Below, in pieces: positions 36,251-49,724 of a DNA stretch of 64,000 nt. Positions within the stretch are counted from its first letter, which is position 1. Each line of letters starts with the position of its first letter. Position numbers and translations under genes: made by a program. Where the stretch lies: the NCBI GenBank assembly GCA_034359265.1, contig CP136891.1:85268001-85332000 (forward strand). Reading direction: 5' to 3'. The notes beneath the pieces were generated by a model. It searched no databases. It had not been told where the DNA came from and saw only the letters and a list, made by a program, of their open reading frames with translations. This stretch comes from Canna indica. Taxonomy: Eukaryota > Streptophyta > Magnoliopsida > Zingiberales > Cannaceae.

Positions 36251-39200
36251 GTGTCCTTGCTGTCACTTGTCCCCTTGCTTCCTGTCTCTCAAGAAAATTC
36301 TGCATGTGTTCTTGTGGCTCTACTGATGTTGATTTTTAAAATTGCAAAAAGTTTTCTGATAACCCTTTGCTTTCTCCTCAAGCTTAATATTTTATCTAAT
36401 TTACTGCTTTATTGTTTAATATAATATTTATTATGTGAACAGAAGGGTTGCTGTGTGGTGAGTTTTTAATTATATCTTGTAAGAATATTACTACTATCAA
36501 GGATTTAATTCTTCATAACCCAATTCAATACTGATTCAGTATCCTTGACTGAATGAAAACTGAATATACACACCTTTATTCATCGTGATTGAATTTTTTT
36601 TTGCATGATATGGATGTAATGGTTCTTTTTTTCTACCATTGTTGATGAATCTGACTACTTGTATAGTCATGTTGATCAAATTTGGCAATGAATGTTTCTC
36701 TGATGTTCATTTCCCAAAGTTGCACTAAAGATGATTTCTGTGATTTATATTGTTCCTTGTGATGAGTTGATGACTTCACTGCTTCATTAAATTATATGTT
36801 CCGTGATTCCACCAACTCTGTCGGCAACAACTAAATAAAACCCTATTATTTGGGCATGGATTCTGTAATTTCCTTAATTTATCAAATTTGTGGAATGGAA
36901 TCCTAATTAATTAACTAATTAACAAGCTTCTCCCTCACTCTCTCCCAATAGTATGAATCTTATTTTAATATATAAAAAATGAAATAGTATGCATGTACAT
37001 AAGAAAATGTATAATTTTATCAAACTTGGATCGAGTCGATCGACTAAGTATGATAACTTCGTAATGTAATCACTAATCAAATCAATATTTAGGTCATGAA
37101 TAAAAAATGCTGACAATTTTTAGTTGATCTCTAACTATGTTAGCAAGAAGAAATATATTTTGTTGATTTTTAAAAAAATCTCAAAATGCAAATGAACTCT
37201 TAAAAGGATTTGCTCAAATATATTATTTAGTATTTGAATTGATATATTAAATAGCATATCTTTAACAGTCATAAATAAATATATCATGTAACGGATCGAT
37301 TCATCGGTACGATCGAGATTGTGACCAATGCGCACTTTGATTCTCATAACAAAATATTAAGCCTCTTTAAACTTTGCATTAATAAAAAACATGAGTGTGG
37401 ACCTGATCATTTTCTTTTTCAATATTTAGATATTTTTTTGAACCACATGGATCTTTCTTTCTTCTATATTAATCTAATTAAAGGCACCAAGAAAATAAAA
37501 GAAATGGTGTGGAATCCTTTAAGTGCATCTCCCACTTAAAGATCATGATGTGCATCTTTCTTTTGGCAATGATGGTATTCTCAACTGGGTCCAAAGAACC
37601 CTATTCTTTTTTTCCTTGAGAAAATGGTTTAAAGGAGCTTTTGAGATCTAAAGTGTTCTCAAGGACCACAAATTGATGCATGCTACAATTTAACAATTAG
37701 CTGTAATTTTTATATAATTAAGTTTAGATTTAAAAATATTTAATGCCAACTATAAGTAATTAAGCCTAAGTGATCGAGATCATGTACTAAACAATTATAA
37801 TGTAATCATATGTCTACTTTTGGATTAATTTTGTATTGCTTTGTTTGATAGTGGAGGTTGGCATGTCATGGATCTATGGATTTTGTTGATGTCATAATTT
37901 TGCTAAGATAGATTATCAAGTGAAAAAGATGTGGAATTTTAGTTGTGAATTATGATGATAATAAATGTCATTTGCAATTAATTAGATCAATTTTGGCTAA
38001 ACTCAAAAGTGCCAATATATATTAGTTGTTGTCATATTGTCAATGTCAATTGAGTTCACCATTCACCTTCGTTAATTTGCAAGATTTGATGAGTGGCTTC
38101 GAAGAAATTTAAAGTTGACACTTTCACAATTCGCTTGATGAAATAATTGACTCATCAACTTCATAGATCAACTTATTGGCATAATTAAAATACTTAAGCT
38201 GAAGTTAATCGTCCACTTGAGTTTTGATCTCGCTATCAAACCCAAGTTGAACTAACACATAGCACTAAATCATACACACATAATACTAATTATCACCTAT
38301 CAACTTCATAGGTCTTAATCACTCGCCTAATGCTTAAGCTGGAGTTAATGGCAACACACCTATCAAGTCTTATAAGCCAACACCACATCCAACATACTAT
38401 CGATGTGGGACTAAACCGGGGTATTACAGACACATCAACAAATAATAATCCCAATGACCTGTCAATTCCAGTAATTGTATTTATGGATTAAAATTGCATG
38501 GAAATTTTGGGCATAATTCTTAATAATTATTAATACATGAAGTTAATTATACATGAAGTCAATTTTGATTAGCTTAATTGTTAGCATGAATTTTGGTAGT
38601 TTGACATTAATATTCATGCAAAAGATACAAAGTGGTCAATTACTTTATTGAATGTATTTTGGTCCTTTTTTGTTTGAGATTTTTTTTTCATATGTTTAAC
38701 AATAATGAAAAAAATGTTAAAAGTTTAAAATAAATGTTTGGTTCTCATTTTCACAAAAAAAAATAAAACAAAAGTTTTTTCAAAAAAGAAGAAGTGATGA
38801 CATACTTATAGTTATTTTTAAGAAATGACATGATGAATTGTAGATGTTTTACATTTTGATTTTTTATTTTTTTTATTTTTTGAAAAATTTGAAAGGTAAT
38901 GGCATAATTGTAATCACAAGGATATTCTTGTTTTGTGTACCAAATATAGTATGGAAATAATAAAAATAAAAAATCATTTTAATTTTCAAAATTTTAAAAA
39001 TAAAAAGGATTTCAAAAAAAAAAATCTAATCAAATATGACCTTGTTTTTTTTTGTTGAGACAAAACTGCTTCTTTGTTAACCTGTGATTGACTTCAAAAG
39101 GTAAAATTGAGATTTAAGGCAAAAAAAAAATTAGAGGCAACTAATTAAGGTAGATGGATTAGCATCATATTTTTCGGATTTAGTACTAAAAATATGAATA

Positions 39201-42200
39201 GAAAATTATTTTTTTCAATAAAAAATAAATAATGTCATTTAGAAAAATAATTACGTAGAACTAAAAACTCGTGCATTTGCTGTTTTATCATAGGGAAGGG
39301 AAATGAAGGACAAGAGAAGAGATGAACATCTATAAAATATATATTAATTAGTATTAGCCCCAAAAATGTACTTGAGGTTTGTTATGTCTTCTCAGTAGAG
39401 TTCAAAGTGTCCTACAAACACATGCAAGTGTTGCACTCTTGTCTACTACTTGTCTATCTGATCAGATATATACATGCAGTAGTACTACACTCAACTCTTG
39501 TTTTTTTTCTTTTGACATGTTGTGGAATTAATTGTTCATCAAATTATTGTCACAAAATATTAATTAATAACACAATAATCTCATAAAGATCCAATTGAGA
39601 GAATCCTTTTGTTCATTTCCTTGTCCTATATTTTGCCTGCTTCCTCTTTTTTTCTGATCATTAGTTGTCCTTTTCATAGGAACATGTATAGGGATAGGGA
39701 TCATATGCTGTAGAAAATGATATCTCTGGAGTTATTACTGGAGAAAGGACATGATGAGGGGAATCATGGAAACAAGATGGTGTGCTTTTTCTAGTTTTTT
39801 CTGTTGTCATTGATCTCAAGAAAAAAGAGACAATTTTTCCAGGATTCAAAACTCATGTTACATAGCAACCTTTTAATCATCTCAGGGACTTCATCTTAAT
39901 TTACAATGAATCGTAATTTCAATCAAGCCTTTGTCGAATACCGATGATCGTCTACAAATTATTCGTGCAAGAAGTGGTGGTGGTGGTGACCATCATGAGC
40001 CATTGATGCTCGATATTAGTCTTTTCTTTGTTAATTTAGAAAATTTAAAAGAGGTTAGTGATTTAGATTAAGTCGTTGGCAAAGAGAGTTGAGCGCAACT
40101 CAAGTCGAAGGAGAGTCTTGGGTCAGTGCCTACCCAAGAGGTGAGTCCGAGCAGCATAACCAACCCTTGACGTCTCATGCAAGTCCTCCTCCATCCTTGA
40201 GTGCCCCATAAGTTCATCCTTCACTTCCGAGCAAATTTCTTCCAACCTAGACTTTACAAGTAGAAAAATAAGAAGACTAGTGCTAGCTAACTGAGTATTG
40301 AGTCGGGGCCCTTCGATCCAAAGTTGTTAAGCTCGGTTGTATCCTAAGTTTACTCGGTAACACTTGCAATCAATGGAACATCGATTTCTTGGTTCTAAAT
40401 TCATCTTTATCAAATGGAAGATGATTTGTCATTTATACTACTTACAAGTAACTCAAAGTTACTCAAATAGTAGTAAATATTAATTACAAGTACTCAATTC
40501 ATTGTCATCCTTATACTACTTAAACAACAATAAAAATCAAAACATGAGCATAAAGCAGATGATGATTTTTATTCCTTAAAAAAAAAGGTTCATCAAAATT
40601 TAAATACATGGTGGTTTTATTTAGTTTAGATCATAATGAAGTTGTAGAAGGCCCAACAAGTAGGTTATAAGATAATGTTCATCTAAGCCCAATAAGATGT
40701 CATATAAAGTGCTGGATTATTTAAGAACTTCTGTTTGGGCTTCAAGCTGTAATTAAATTAGCATAATTTGACATATAGGAGTTTGAATAAATATAAAAAA
40801 TGTGTTAACTCATAATTAATTTATGCATGAGCTCTTGGAATTGCAAAAATAAAATTCTGAAGTCATTAGAGGTATCCACTATTCAATTTAACCCCAATTG
40901 AATCAAAATTTTCGATTTGGCGTACAATAAAATGATCGATTTCGATTGTGAACCGAAAATCAAGTTTATAAATTTGATTTGGTTTTCATTTAAAATTGAA
41001 TCAGAACAAATAAATCAAAATTTTTATAGCATGTCTTATGATATTATATAGCTTTGTAAAATAGTATGCTTTAACTTAAGTCATAATTTTATTTAAAAAA
41101 TCAAGTTATTTTTCTTATAACTTTGTCACTAAGTGTCAACTCATTTGATCAATTAAAAAATATATGAAATTCATTATCATCTTGAAAACTTAAAACCTAA
41201 AAAAAAAAATGTTTAAATTAATTTTACAATTAAGTTGGTGCTTAAATGACTTGCTCATTGAGTAAGTCAGTCACATGCATATATAAAATCATGTCAACAA
41301 TCACATAAATTGGCTACTATGAATGTTTCAATTTTATTTATTTATTTTTTAAAAATCCCATATATTAGTTGTAAATTAAAAAATTGACCTTATTATTAAA
41401 CAACCTACATATTAATTAATTAACTCTGTTGTATTGCTATAACAAAAAGTTGATTTTATATTTAAAAAAGAGAGATACTTTTGCCCATATATAGAAAAAT
41501 AAACAAATAAACTACATGCCTTATAAAACCCTTGTATATAAAAATAATTCAAAACAACTGCAAGAAAAACTCAAAAGCCACTTTAGATAAATTGGCCCCT
41601 AGTATTCCTTTCATGTCAAAATGATACTTTTGGTGCCCAAAAGTTTCATCCTTGAATTATACTTAATTATTCAAAATAGCAACACAAAAAAAAACAAATT
41701 AATTAATTTAATTGAAAATCTAGTGTTCACTTGAAAATGAAGGGTTGACTAAGCTAAGTGACAACTCATTACTCCATCATCAAATCTTGAAAAAACTCCA
41801 TTGGATGTCTATCACTTGAAATTTACTTCCCAAGTAAATTACCATTGAAGTCATTTATCAAAGGATATCTTCCAACCAACTCATCAATAATTGATGTATT
41901 ATAAGAACCCTAGAGATTGAAGAAGTCTTGCACACAATTGACCTTAGATTCATAATTATATAATCAAGTGGACCATTGGAATAACTTGGTGATGGTGATA
42001 AGACAATATTAATAATAATTAGTGTTGTGAGTCTTTTTTTTCCTAAAATGTCACTTTTTTTAATTATTTGTGAGTTTTTTTCCTAAAATATCACTATAAT
42101 TGTTCAGCTTATGAATTATTATTATCTAAATTAAATTTTGAATTTGATCTTAACTCACAAAATTAACACAGTCATTCACTATTATCATGGGTGATGGGCA

Positions 42201-42675
42201 ATTGGACTTGAATCATTTGATTATACCAATTAATGCAAAATTTCTTTACTCGTAAATATTTCGCAGAGTTGAACGTAGCAATAACGCGTCATGATTTTTA
42301 CTGTATTAATAATACGCGAGTGCAAAATTGAATATTGTGATTATTTGATAACGCTGCATGATTGATGACGATGGCTAACTCTGATTGGATATTTATCTTC
42401 AGTACTAGGTTTGATCTAATCGAGCGATTTTCTTTATACCTCACAGAATGTTCCATCTAAGAACTAAAGGAAAAAAATTTCCCCACATATTCCAAATGTC
42501 TATGCTAGATAATATGAGTTTCAATTCTAACAGAATTACTAAGTAGGGAGATCTAGACTTTTTCAATAATACCAAACTCGATCGTAGTCGATCGGATTAA
42601 GTGGATCAAGCAAGATTCTAGCCGAGTTCAAAGTAAATTATTGGTCCACAACAAGCAAATAGTGAGTAAAGGAAC
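36251..42675. other. Gene-free AT-rich intergenic region
   Basis: About 6.4 kb with no ORF that looks like a real protein. I see scattered poly-A/T tracts and an LTR-like remnant near 38.0-38.4 kb (listed separately). A short stretch of higher GC near 40.06-40.35 kb may be another retroelement scrap. It separates the divergently oriented NET1 and kinase genes. Confidence 0.55.
38040..38428 (-). mobile_element. LTR remnant
   Basis: On the minus strand the stretch begins TGTAATACCCCGG at 38428 and continues with a tagtcccacatcga motif. TGTAA(C/T)ACCCC followed by a tCCCACATCG motif is a common start of plant LTRs. No partner LTR or internal region was found nearby. The far boundary is approximate. 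Confidence 0.4.
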
Positions 42676-42678
42676 TTA

Positions 42679-42879
42679 GGGCATGTCTGCTTCATAGGAT
42701 AGAGATGGATAAGATTAGAGATAGATTTATATCTTTTGTTTATTTAGTGCATAGATTAAAAGAATATAAATTTGATATTATATTCGGTGTATACCAGATT
42801 TAAAAAATCTTATCCAATACTCTCTCATTTGATATCATATCTTATCCAATCTTATCCACTATATAAAGCAAACGAACCA
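42679..42879. mobile_element. Tourist-like MITE, tandem copy 1
   Basis: A 201-bp element with ends GGGCATGTCTGCTTCAT and TAAAGCAAACGAACCA, flanked by TTA on both sides (42676-42678, 42880-42882). Internal GGATAAGAT and ATCTTATCC motifs are shared with the next element and with the copy at 3700. Confidence 0.7.
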
Positions 42880-42882
42880 TTA

Positions 42883-43069
42883 GTGCTTATTTGCTTCATA
42901 AGATTAAGGGGATAAGATAAGATATAAATATGAATCCATTATTTGTTTAGTGCATTGACTAGAAAAAAATTAGATTAAATTAATATAAAATTAATATGAT
43001 ATCCGATGTACATCGAATTTAAAAAATTCATATCCAATTATATCATATCATATCCACGCAAACATATTA
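42883..43069. mobile_element. Tourist-like MITE, tandem copy 2
   Basis: A second element of the same family (GTGCTTATTTGCTTCATA ... CCACGCAAACATATTA) starts right after the shared TTA at 42880-42882 and ends before TTA at 43070-43072. It is in the same orientation as copy 1. Related, more degraded copies lie near 54.14-54.33 and 57.28-57.46 kb. Confidence 0.6.
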
Positions 43070-43760
43070 TTAAAGGATTGATTGATTGTATACAACTTTT
43101 TTTTAAAAAAAAGAAAAGAAAATTTTTTTGGGTAACATTTAATAACTCCTTTAGCCCAAATTGTAGTCATAATATTTTTCATAATATTTTGTTAGTTTTC
43201 TTAGAAATAAAAGTCAGGGTTAATTTGGATAAGTGTTAACTGATTGCAGTTTATTACGTTTTTAATTAATTCCATAAATTATGATATCAGAGCCTTTTAC
43301 ATGTTTTATTTACAAACTTTAATTAATAAAAGTTAAATTATAAATGGATAAATTAAGTAACTTATATTATATATTTCAGCAATTATCTGATCTTCATGTT
43401 ACATGATTTTTTTATTCTCTTGCATATTAGAGCTGCGTTAATTATATAATTATATATCTATGATTTTTTTAATGTGAGATTATTTGATATCTCTGAATAT
43501 GTTAATTATTTTCACAATTATGATAGTTTAACTTTATATTATTTTATTAGAAAAAAACAAAAATGGAGGAAATAGTTGGAAGATAATTATAAGATTATAG
43601 ATCATTCTATTTCCATATTATAAATGGGATTCCATATAAAATTTTCTAATTTAAACAATAAGAATAATTAAATTCCATTCTTATTTGGGTTAAAGTGGAA
43701 AATCTAACTGAAAAATATAGTAATTTATCTCAAATATTTAATCATATGATTTATATGCGC
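43070..43760. other. AT-rich spacer upstream of the kinase promoter
   Basis: Very AT-rich DNA with no supported gene. Composition changes sharply at about 43.79 kb to a GC-rich block. Confidence 0.5.
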
Positions 43761-43789
43761 GCACTCAGTGATTCATGCCCTATTTAAAA

Positions 43790-44921
43790 AGTGCCTAAAG
43801 TGTTTATTTCAGATCGGTTGTCTAGGTCAGGACAAGCTCCAGGTAAATCAAAGCTGTATTTGCTGCGGGCTCCGCGGAGGGCTTCGAAACGTGGCTGCAA
43901 TTTTGAGAGTCATCTCCTCTGATCCTGTTTTCTCAAAGGCAGCTGATCTCCAAGGGCCGAAGTGGCCGCAGTCCAATTTCGAGTGTCGGACCGAAGGCGA
44001 CGGTCCACATTCAATCACTGAACCCTGTTCTCTGCGCAGTCAGCAAGTACGATTGGGACCGGCGCGGGTCCCATCTCCCAAACCGAACGGAAGTCTGCCA
44101 AGTGTGCATCAGATCAGAATCCACTCTTCCTCCCTGTGAGCGCGAACACATAGGCGGCGGCGGTGTTGAACGGGTTATTCGCTGCGGTCTCTCGTTATCG
44201 TCTACGATCGCTGCGGTGTGTGGAAGCAGTCGCTGCGCACGCTGTATCCTATCGACCCCCCAATCCTCCCTGTCGCGCGTTGCGGATGACGCCGCAGGTG
44301 ACGTCACGCATTCTGCCTCCTCGCAATTTGCTATCCAAAGTAGAGGCCTTGATGCGTTTAATACGTCTAAAGGCAGTTGGAAGCCGCAGCCGAGGGCTTT
44401 GATCGCTCGCGGTCAACGAATTCGGCACCCCCCGCCCCCCCTTTTTGCCTCCTCTTTTTGATTCCTTCCTTATAATCTCGTGAAATCGCGTTTTTTTCGT
44501 TGAATCAGCGTCGTATTGAATTGCCGGTTGGCGCTTAATTGCTTGCCCTCTCTGCCTGATTGGTGGTTTCTTCTTCCATTTTCCGCTGGAAATTGGACTG
44601 GCAAGATCGTTTCTTTTTTCTTTTTTGCCTCATCCTGGTGTTGTTCGTGCTAAATTTGGGATTTTGAAACGTGCTCGTGTAGAATTCCGCTGTAGTAGTT
44701 TGTCGTGCTGGGTTTAGGGATTGGTATAGCGTTTGATTGGGGAATTTCTACCTTGGGAAGATCGTATTCGAGGTCTGAGTGAAGGGAAAAAGAAGGAAGT
44801 TTGGGGTCTTCTTCCGCCGAATCTTCATCCGTTTGCACTGAAGGATATCAACAAAACTTACTTTGATTCTGTGTGGATTTTCATCGATCGGATATTGGGA
44901 CTATTAGGCTGATCTTTTGGC
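43790..44921 (+). promoter_or_regulatory. GC-rich promoter and 5' leader of the kinase gene
   Basis: A GC-rich island in AT-rich surroundings precedes the kinase ATG. It includes a 7-bp-arm palindrome with TGGGACC/GGTCCCA at 44054-44073, and TGACGTCA at 44299-44306. Open frames through it on both strands show no protein family likeness and are best explained by GC-rich sequence. The transcription start is not identifiable; the leader may exceed 400 nt. Confidence 0.5.
44299..44306. promoter_or_regulatory. TGACGTCA bZIP-type element
   Basis: A perfect TGACGTCA, extended to the 10-bp palindrome GTGACGTCAC (44298-44307), lies about 620 bp upstream of the kinase start. This is the classic C-box/CRE core bound by plant bZIP (TGA-type) factors. 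Confidence 0.5.
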
Positions 44922-47772
44922 ATGGATTTAGGGAGTGGAGAGAAAGTTGAGGGCCTCAAAACCGCAGCGGAGGTGAAAGATGTGGGCGACAAATCTAAAC
45001 TCAAATGTTTTGAAAGCTTTGGGGGTAGCGATATGTTCTTCAGAGCAGACAAGATCGACTTGAAGAGTTTAGATGTCCAGTTGGAGAAGAAACTGAATAA
45101 GGTATGGAGCAAAGACAAAGGTAGCGCTAAAAGGCCCAAAGAAGAATGGGAGGTTGATCTGTCGAAGCTGGAAATTCGTTATGTCATAGCTCATGGGACA
45201 TACGGTACTGTCTACCGAGGAACATATGATGGGCAGGATGTTGCTGGTAATTTTTCTGACTTTTGTTGCTAAATTCTTTTCCTAATCTGCAAGTTTCTCT
45301 GCATATTACTTCTTATTTCATTTCATTGGCTAACTTTATTGTTGTGTAGGAAACTTGATGATTACATTTTCTTCTTTATGCTGGTTAATTAAATTAGTCC
45401 TCTAGCACCTTGCCATAATCATATTCTATCTCATATGCTAAAAGTTTATAGTTCTAATATCATACTATCATGCTGCTTCTGTTACCTGTGCATTGAAATG
45501 GAAGCTGAGAAATTACCATACAGCAATTCATGAATTTTTTGAATTTCCATCACATATCACTACATTTTTCTTGTCTTGCAAAACTATTTCTCTTTTGCCG
45601 TTTTGATTATTTATATCTTCAATTTATATTATGAGTCACTTTCATTCCCATATGATTGGTCATGGAACAAAGTGGAGCTGTTGCATGAGTGCGCTTGGTG
45701 GTGGTTACAAGAGTTTGATTGTTTCCACTAAAGCTCAGACAACACTAACAATCAAGCACCATCGCTAAACATGAAGGCACAAAGAAAATTACTCAATTGT
45801 ATTTTCCAGTTCCCTAACATCATGTGTATTTTGTGTAGGACAATGCCCAAAACCCTAGCACCATATAGGGGATTAACAAGGCAATTGTTCCTTCACAAAA
45901 TTCTAGCATTCCTAACATAAAATTTCCAATTGATGTTAGGGCTTTATGGGCATCATGAATTCCCTGACACTATACATTCAAAGCCCTAACAACACTCATT
46001 GAGAAAATGGCCAACTTGTGAAAAAATGCATCTTCTGGAAAATCGTGTATTAAGAACAATCTTAACATATTTGCTTCTAATGTGTTAGATATGTTACTTC
46101 TAGTGCAACCTTGGATCATCGTAAATAGAACATTTAATAATCATTCTCATATTGTAGTGAAAGTTTTGGACTGGGGAGAAGATGGTGTGGCCTCAGATGC
46201 TGAAACTGCTGCTCTTCGCTCATCATTTCGTCAGGAAGTTGCTGTTTGGCATAAACTTGGCCATCCAAATGTTACAAAGGTAAACATTTCTGAAGGTGTC
46301 TTCTAAATGATCATGCAGTAGCATCATCATACTCTTAAACTTTGATAATCTTATATTTTACTTGGTTCGGTTTGCTAAAAATCTAGGATGCTGTTTTTTA
46401 ATATATCGACCACTTTGCCTTTTCATTTTATGCTATTGGAAACCCAAACGTCCTACTTTTATTCATTCCATTAATTTGAGATACTGGTGCTTTTGTTTCT
46501 TGTATAAGTTTCTATTTTCTACTGTAAATTAAAGTTAGATACCTCCTTGCAGTTTGTTGGGGCATCAATGGGAACTACTGATCTCAAGATTCCACAAAAC
46601 AGTTCTACAAGCAATGTCCCCACTTTACTTCCTGCTCGAGCGTGCTGCGTCGTTGTAGAGTATCTTCCCGGGGGAACATTAAAGCAATATTTAATCAAAA
46701 ACAGTCGTAGAAAACTTGCCTACAAGGTTGTCGTTCAGCTTGCATTGGATCTATCTAGAGGGTGAGTACTGACAAAATATTTATATGACAAAAAAAAATT
46801 ATGAGCCAAAACATCTACTGATAGCAAGATCCATTTTCGTTACAGATTAAGCTATCTGCACTCGGAAAAGATTGTGCATCGGGATGTGAAGACTGAAAAC
46901 ATGTTGTTGGATGCTCAAAGAAATCTCAAAATTGCGGATTTTGGGGTTGCTCGTGTTGAGGCTCAAAATCCTAAGGATATGACTGGTGAAACGGGTACCC
47001 TTGGATATATGGCTCCAGAGGTGGTTATTTCCCTCTAGATTTTCTAAGCATTATTACCATGTTCTTTTTTATGCATATTACTTGTTTTTTTTGTTGCAAT
47101 TAATTAAGTAGATAATGGTATATGATCATATGTTCATGCAATCACTGTTACCCATGTAGTATTCTTAGTTTACATAAAGCATGAGTTTGTTAAATAAACA
47201 TTCCTTTTTGATGTCTAAAATATATGAGGAATATTAATAGAATAACTTGTACAGGTCCTCGATGGTCAGCCTTACAACAGAAAATGTGATGTATATAGCT
47301 TTGGCATTTGTTTATGGGAAATCTACTGCTGTGACATGCCATATGCTCATCTCAGCTTTGCTGAACTTTCATCTGCTGTTGTTCGGCAGGTATGTTTTGG
47401 CACCATTTTGGGGTTCATGATTTCTAGTATTTGTTTCTCTGCCCCCGTTAATATTTCATGCTTAGGTCAACCAAAACCCATCCTAAACTTGTCGTTTTAA
47501 ATGAAATATACTAAAACTTTTAGAAATATAAAGTGAAGGCTGACATTTGCTTCGTTGTGTGGCAGAATGTAAGACCTGATATCCCACGGTGTTGTCCAAG
47601 TGCTATGGCAAGCATCATGCGCAAGTGCTGGGATGCCAATCCAGATAAAAGACCTGACATGGATGAAGTTGTACGGCTTTTAGAGGCACTAGACACAAGC
47701 AAAGGAGGTGGGATGATACCTGATGATCAGGCACGCAATTGTTTTTGCTTCATCCGAAAACGTGGTCCGTAG
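44922..47772 (+). CDS. Raf-like MAPKKK-type protein kinase (group C, CBC1/CBC2-like)
   Basis: A Ser/Thr kinase of the plant Raf-like C group. Six exons: 44922-45246, 46158-46279, 46553-46761, 46846-47020, 47255-47389, 47566-47772, phase-consistent, 390 aa. An N-terminal FRADKIDLKSLDVQLEKKL segment is typical of this clade, whose Arabidopsis members CBC1 and CBC2 act in guard-cell blue-light and CO2 signalling. The glycine loop is HGTYGTVYRG (91-100), the ATP lysine K110 (VAVKVLDW), the catalytic loop HRDVKTEN (H230, D232), DFG begins at D250, the activation segment is GETGTLGYMAPE, and WDANPDKRPDMDEVVRLLE closes the domain. All catalytic residues are present. The tail NCFCFIRKRGP is short and basic. 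AATAAA at 47964 may be the poly(A) signal. Which paralogue this is cannot be fixed from the sequence alone. Confidence 0.94.
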
Positions 47773-49130
47773 GTATTTTCTGCTGCTGATGTTTCTGAAT
47801 TGCTTCCTTTTCTGTGAGAAGCTTCAGCGTCTCATTATCCGCATTACTACCTTGGGGGGCTCGGGCTCATCAGCTGTCACCTTTGTTTCAACCTTAGAGA
47901 TTGCATAAAGATTTCGTTCATCAATATAGTTGTCTCCAGTTGTTTGAATCATTCAGTTACTTGAATAAAAGGTTAACATACTCTATAGAATAGTTATGAT
48001 CTTGTTCTCCTTATGTAAAGCATCTCTTGGATTTTTTGAACAAATAATCAGCCAGTGGCATTATTATTCCACCCTATTTATAGTGCTTCCTTGGTTCTAC
48101 CATGTAGAGTATGAGGAAGCTAAGGAATACTGTTCTTTATTTGTTCTATTGTTATTTGTTAATGTAATCAGGTTTTGTAGGAAGATCATATGGTAGTCGT
48201 CTAAATATTATATAAGAATATAACCTTTCCATGCAATACTGATGTATTTGTGAGGGAAGGTATTAAGAATGAGTTTAAAGTGGACTGGGAGCTAGAAAGC
48301 CTAAGAACTCTAGAATAGTCTTCTTCTTTTTTTAAGAAAGAAGACCTGTATTCCATTCAAGAGTTGTGAAGGGTTACAGTTAAAGGGAGAGTGTGGAGAA
48401 AAACAGTTAAAAATTACATTAAGAATCTAAACTAATGACTGCCATTTGAAGAAGATGCATTTGATGCCACCAAATTCAACAAGTCAAAGCATCAAAAACT
48501 AGTTCTAGGAAGAAAACATGTCATAAATGATATGTAAAGAACAGACTAGAGAAATTTATCATTCATTTAAGTAGTCTTTATTCTTCATCACCTTCTATTG
48601 CATTTTGTAAGCACAGAAGCTAAAAATATTAGTGTCATCTGTGCATATATTGATCTATTTATCTATCCACATAATGATGGTTTTTCACCACCTTCAATTA
48701 TTAATTTGGTCTCACTTTTCAAAAACGAAAAAGTCTCACAGGTAGACTACTCTTAACCCTACTTAATATGAAGACAAGATTGAGGTCAGAGAATTTTGGA
48801 AGATGATGAAAAACCATGTAATTCGTGAAAGCAACAGAAGAGGTCAGAGAATTATAGGAAATCTTCAGTCACTAGGCTATGTATCTCTTAAGATGAATAG
48901 TAAAGTAAAGATTACCTCTTTTATTAGGGGATTGAGCAAAAATTTAGAGAGACTAGCTTATGCAATGAACCTAAAATTAGAATTTGTCAGTGGGAGGGGG
49001 CAAAACTTAGAAATGCAATTATAAATTTGGAATTTACCATCTTTGCATCACCTTTTAGGTATTATTAAAATCTTTATGATATTTGGATAATTATATCTCT
49101 TGTTATTGTTGAACTAAACCCAGAAAGATA
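47773..49130. other. Kinase 3' flank and intergenic DNA
   Basis: This contains the kinase 3' UTR. Near 48.32-48.52 kb, minus-strand sequence ends in a poly-A-like tract after a catcttcttcaaatggcag... stretch that resembles the 3' tail of a plant LINE. No gene is supported. Confidence 0.45.
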
Positions 49131-49134
49131 TCGG

Positions 49135-49230
49135 CCAACTGTAGGTAGCACAGTTGGTGGCAATTTGTTGTATGTTGTCTAGAGATCTAAAGTTTGATTC
49201 TTAGTATGGTCACTTATTGTGACTTTTTAT
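49135..49230 (+). mobile_element. tRNA-derived SINE-like sequence
   Basis: An A-box-like motif (tagcacagttgg, 49146-49157) and a B-box-like motif (aagtttgattc, 49190-49200) are spaced as in a Pol III promoter, followed by a T/A-rich tail. It is not a foldable tRNA, so a decayed tRNA-derived SINE is more likely. Boundaries are uncertain. Confidence 0.45.
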
Positions 49231-49310
49231 CTTTGTTATTAAAAAAATTCGAAAGATACCTCCTTTCCAATCAAATATTTTTTTCCTCTCCTCCCCTTTT
49301 CATTATTGGA

Positions 49311-49724
49311 ACGGGGGGGGGGTATATGCGGCAATCTATCTACATTATCGGTAATGTGGCTTTTAAATTTTCAAGACCTGCACATTACATTATTTAGTTC
49401 GGGCACTTCACCGGCAATCCACATTATCACCAAAGTGATAATGTGGATATCTCCCATGAGAGGTGAGTATGTGGATTACCACCCAATGATAATCCTAAAC
49501 TCCAACATTGTCATTCTGTTTTATACATTCTTCTTTATGCAATGTACCACCAAATTTTAACAAGAGTGTTTTAATATTTTTTACGAAGTCAAAAATACAA
49601 AATTAGATTGTCATCTATATTGACCAAATATTGTCACCCCTAGGTAAATTAAATGTAGTAATCTATCTTATGGTAATATGGATTACCATTATAATATTAT
49701 CAAGCAATTAACTAAACGTAACCC
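49311..49724 (-). mobile_element. MITE-like element, family M copy 1
   Basis: Its interior (aatccacattatcaccaaagtg, gagaggtgagtatgtggatt, accacccaatgataatcc) matches, inverted, the element at 54333-54780. The right end (actaaacgtaaccc) matches the left end of that copy. The family is unassigned, as clear target duplications are lacking. A run of at least ten G residues lies at the left end. Confidence 0.55.

Noticed and set aside
44011..44307. A 98-codon minus-strand frame in the kinase promoter
   Set aside because: It overlaps frames on the other strand and looks like GC-rich noise.
43768..44461. Long plus-strand frames of 119-123 codons in the GC-rich block
   Set aside because: They carry no recognisable domain, and open frames occur on both strands as expected of GC-rich promoter DNA.
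49135..49230. Possible tRNA gene
   Set aside because: A- and B-box-like motifs are present but acceptor and anticodon stems do not pair; a decayed SINE fits better.
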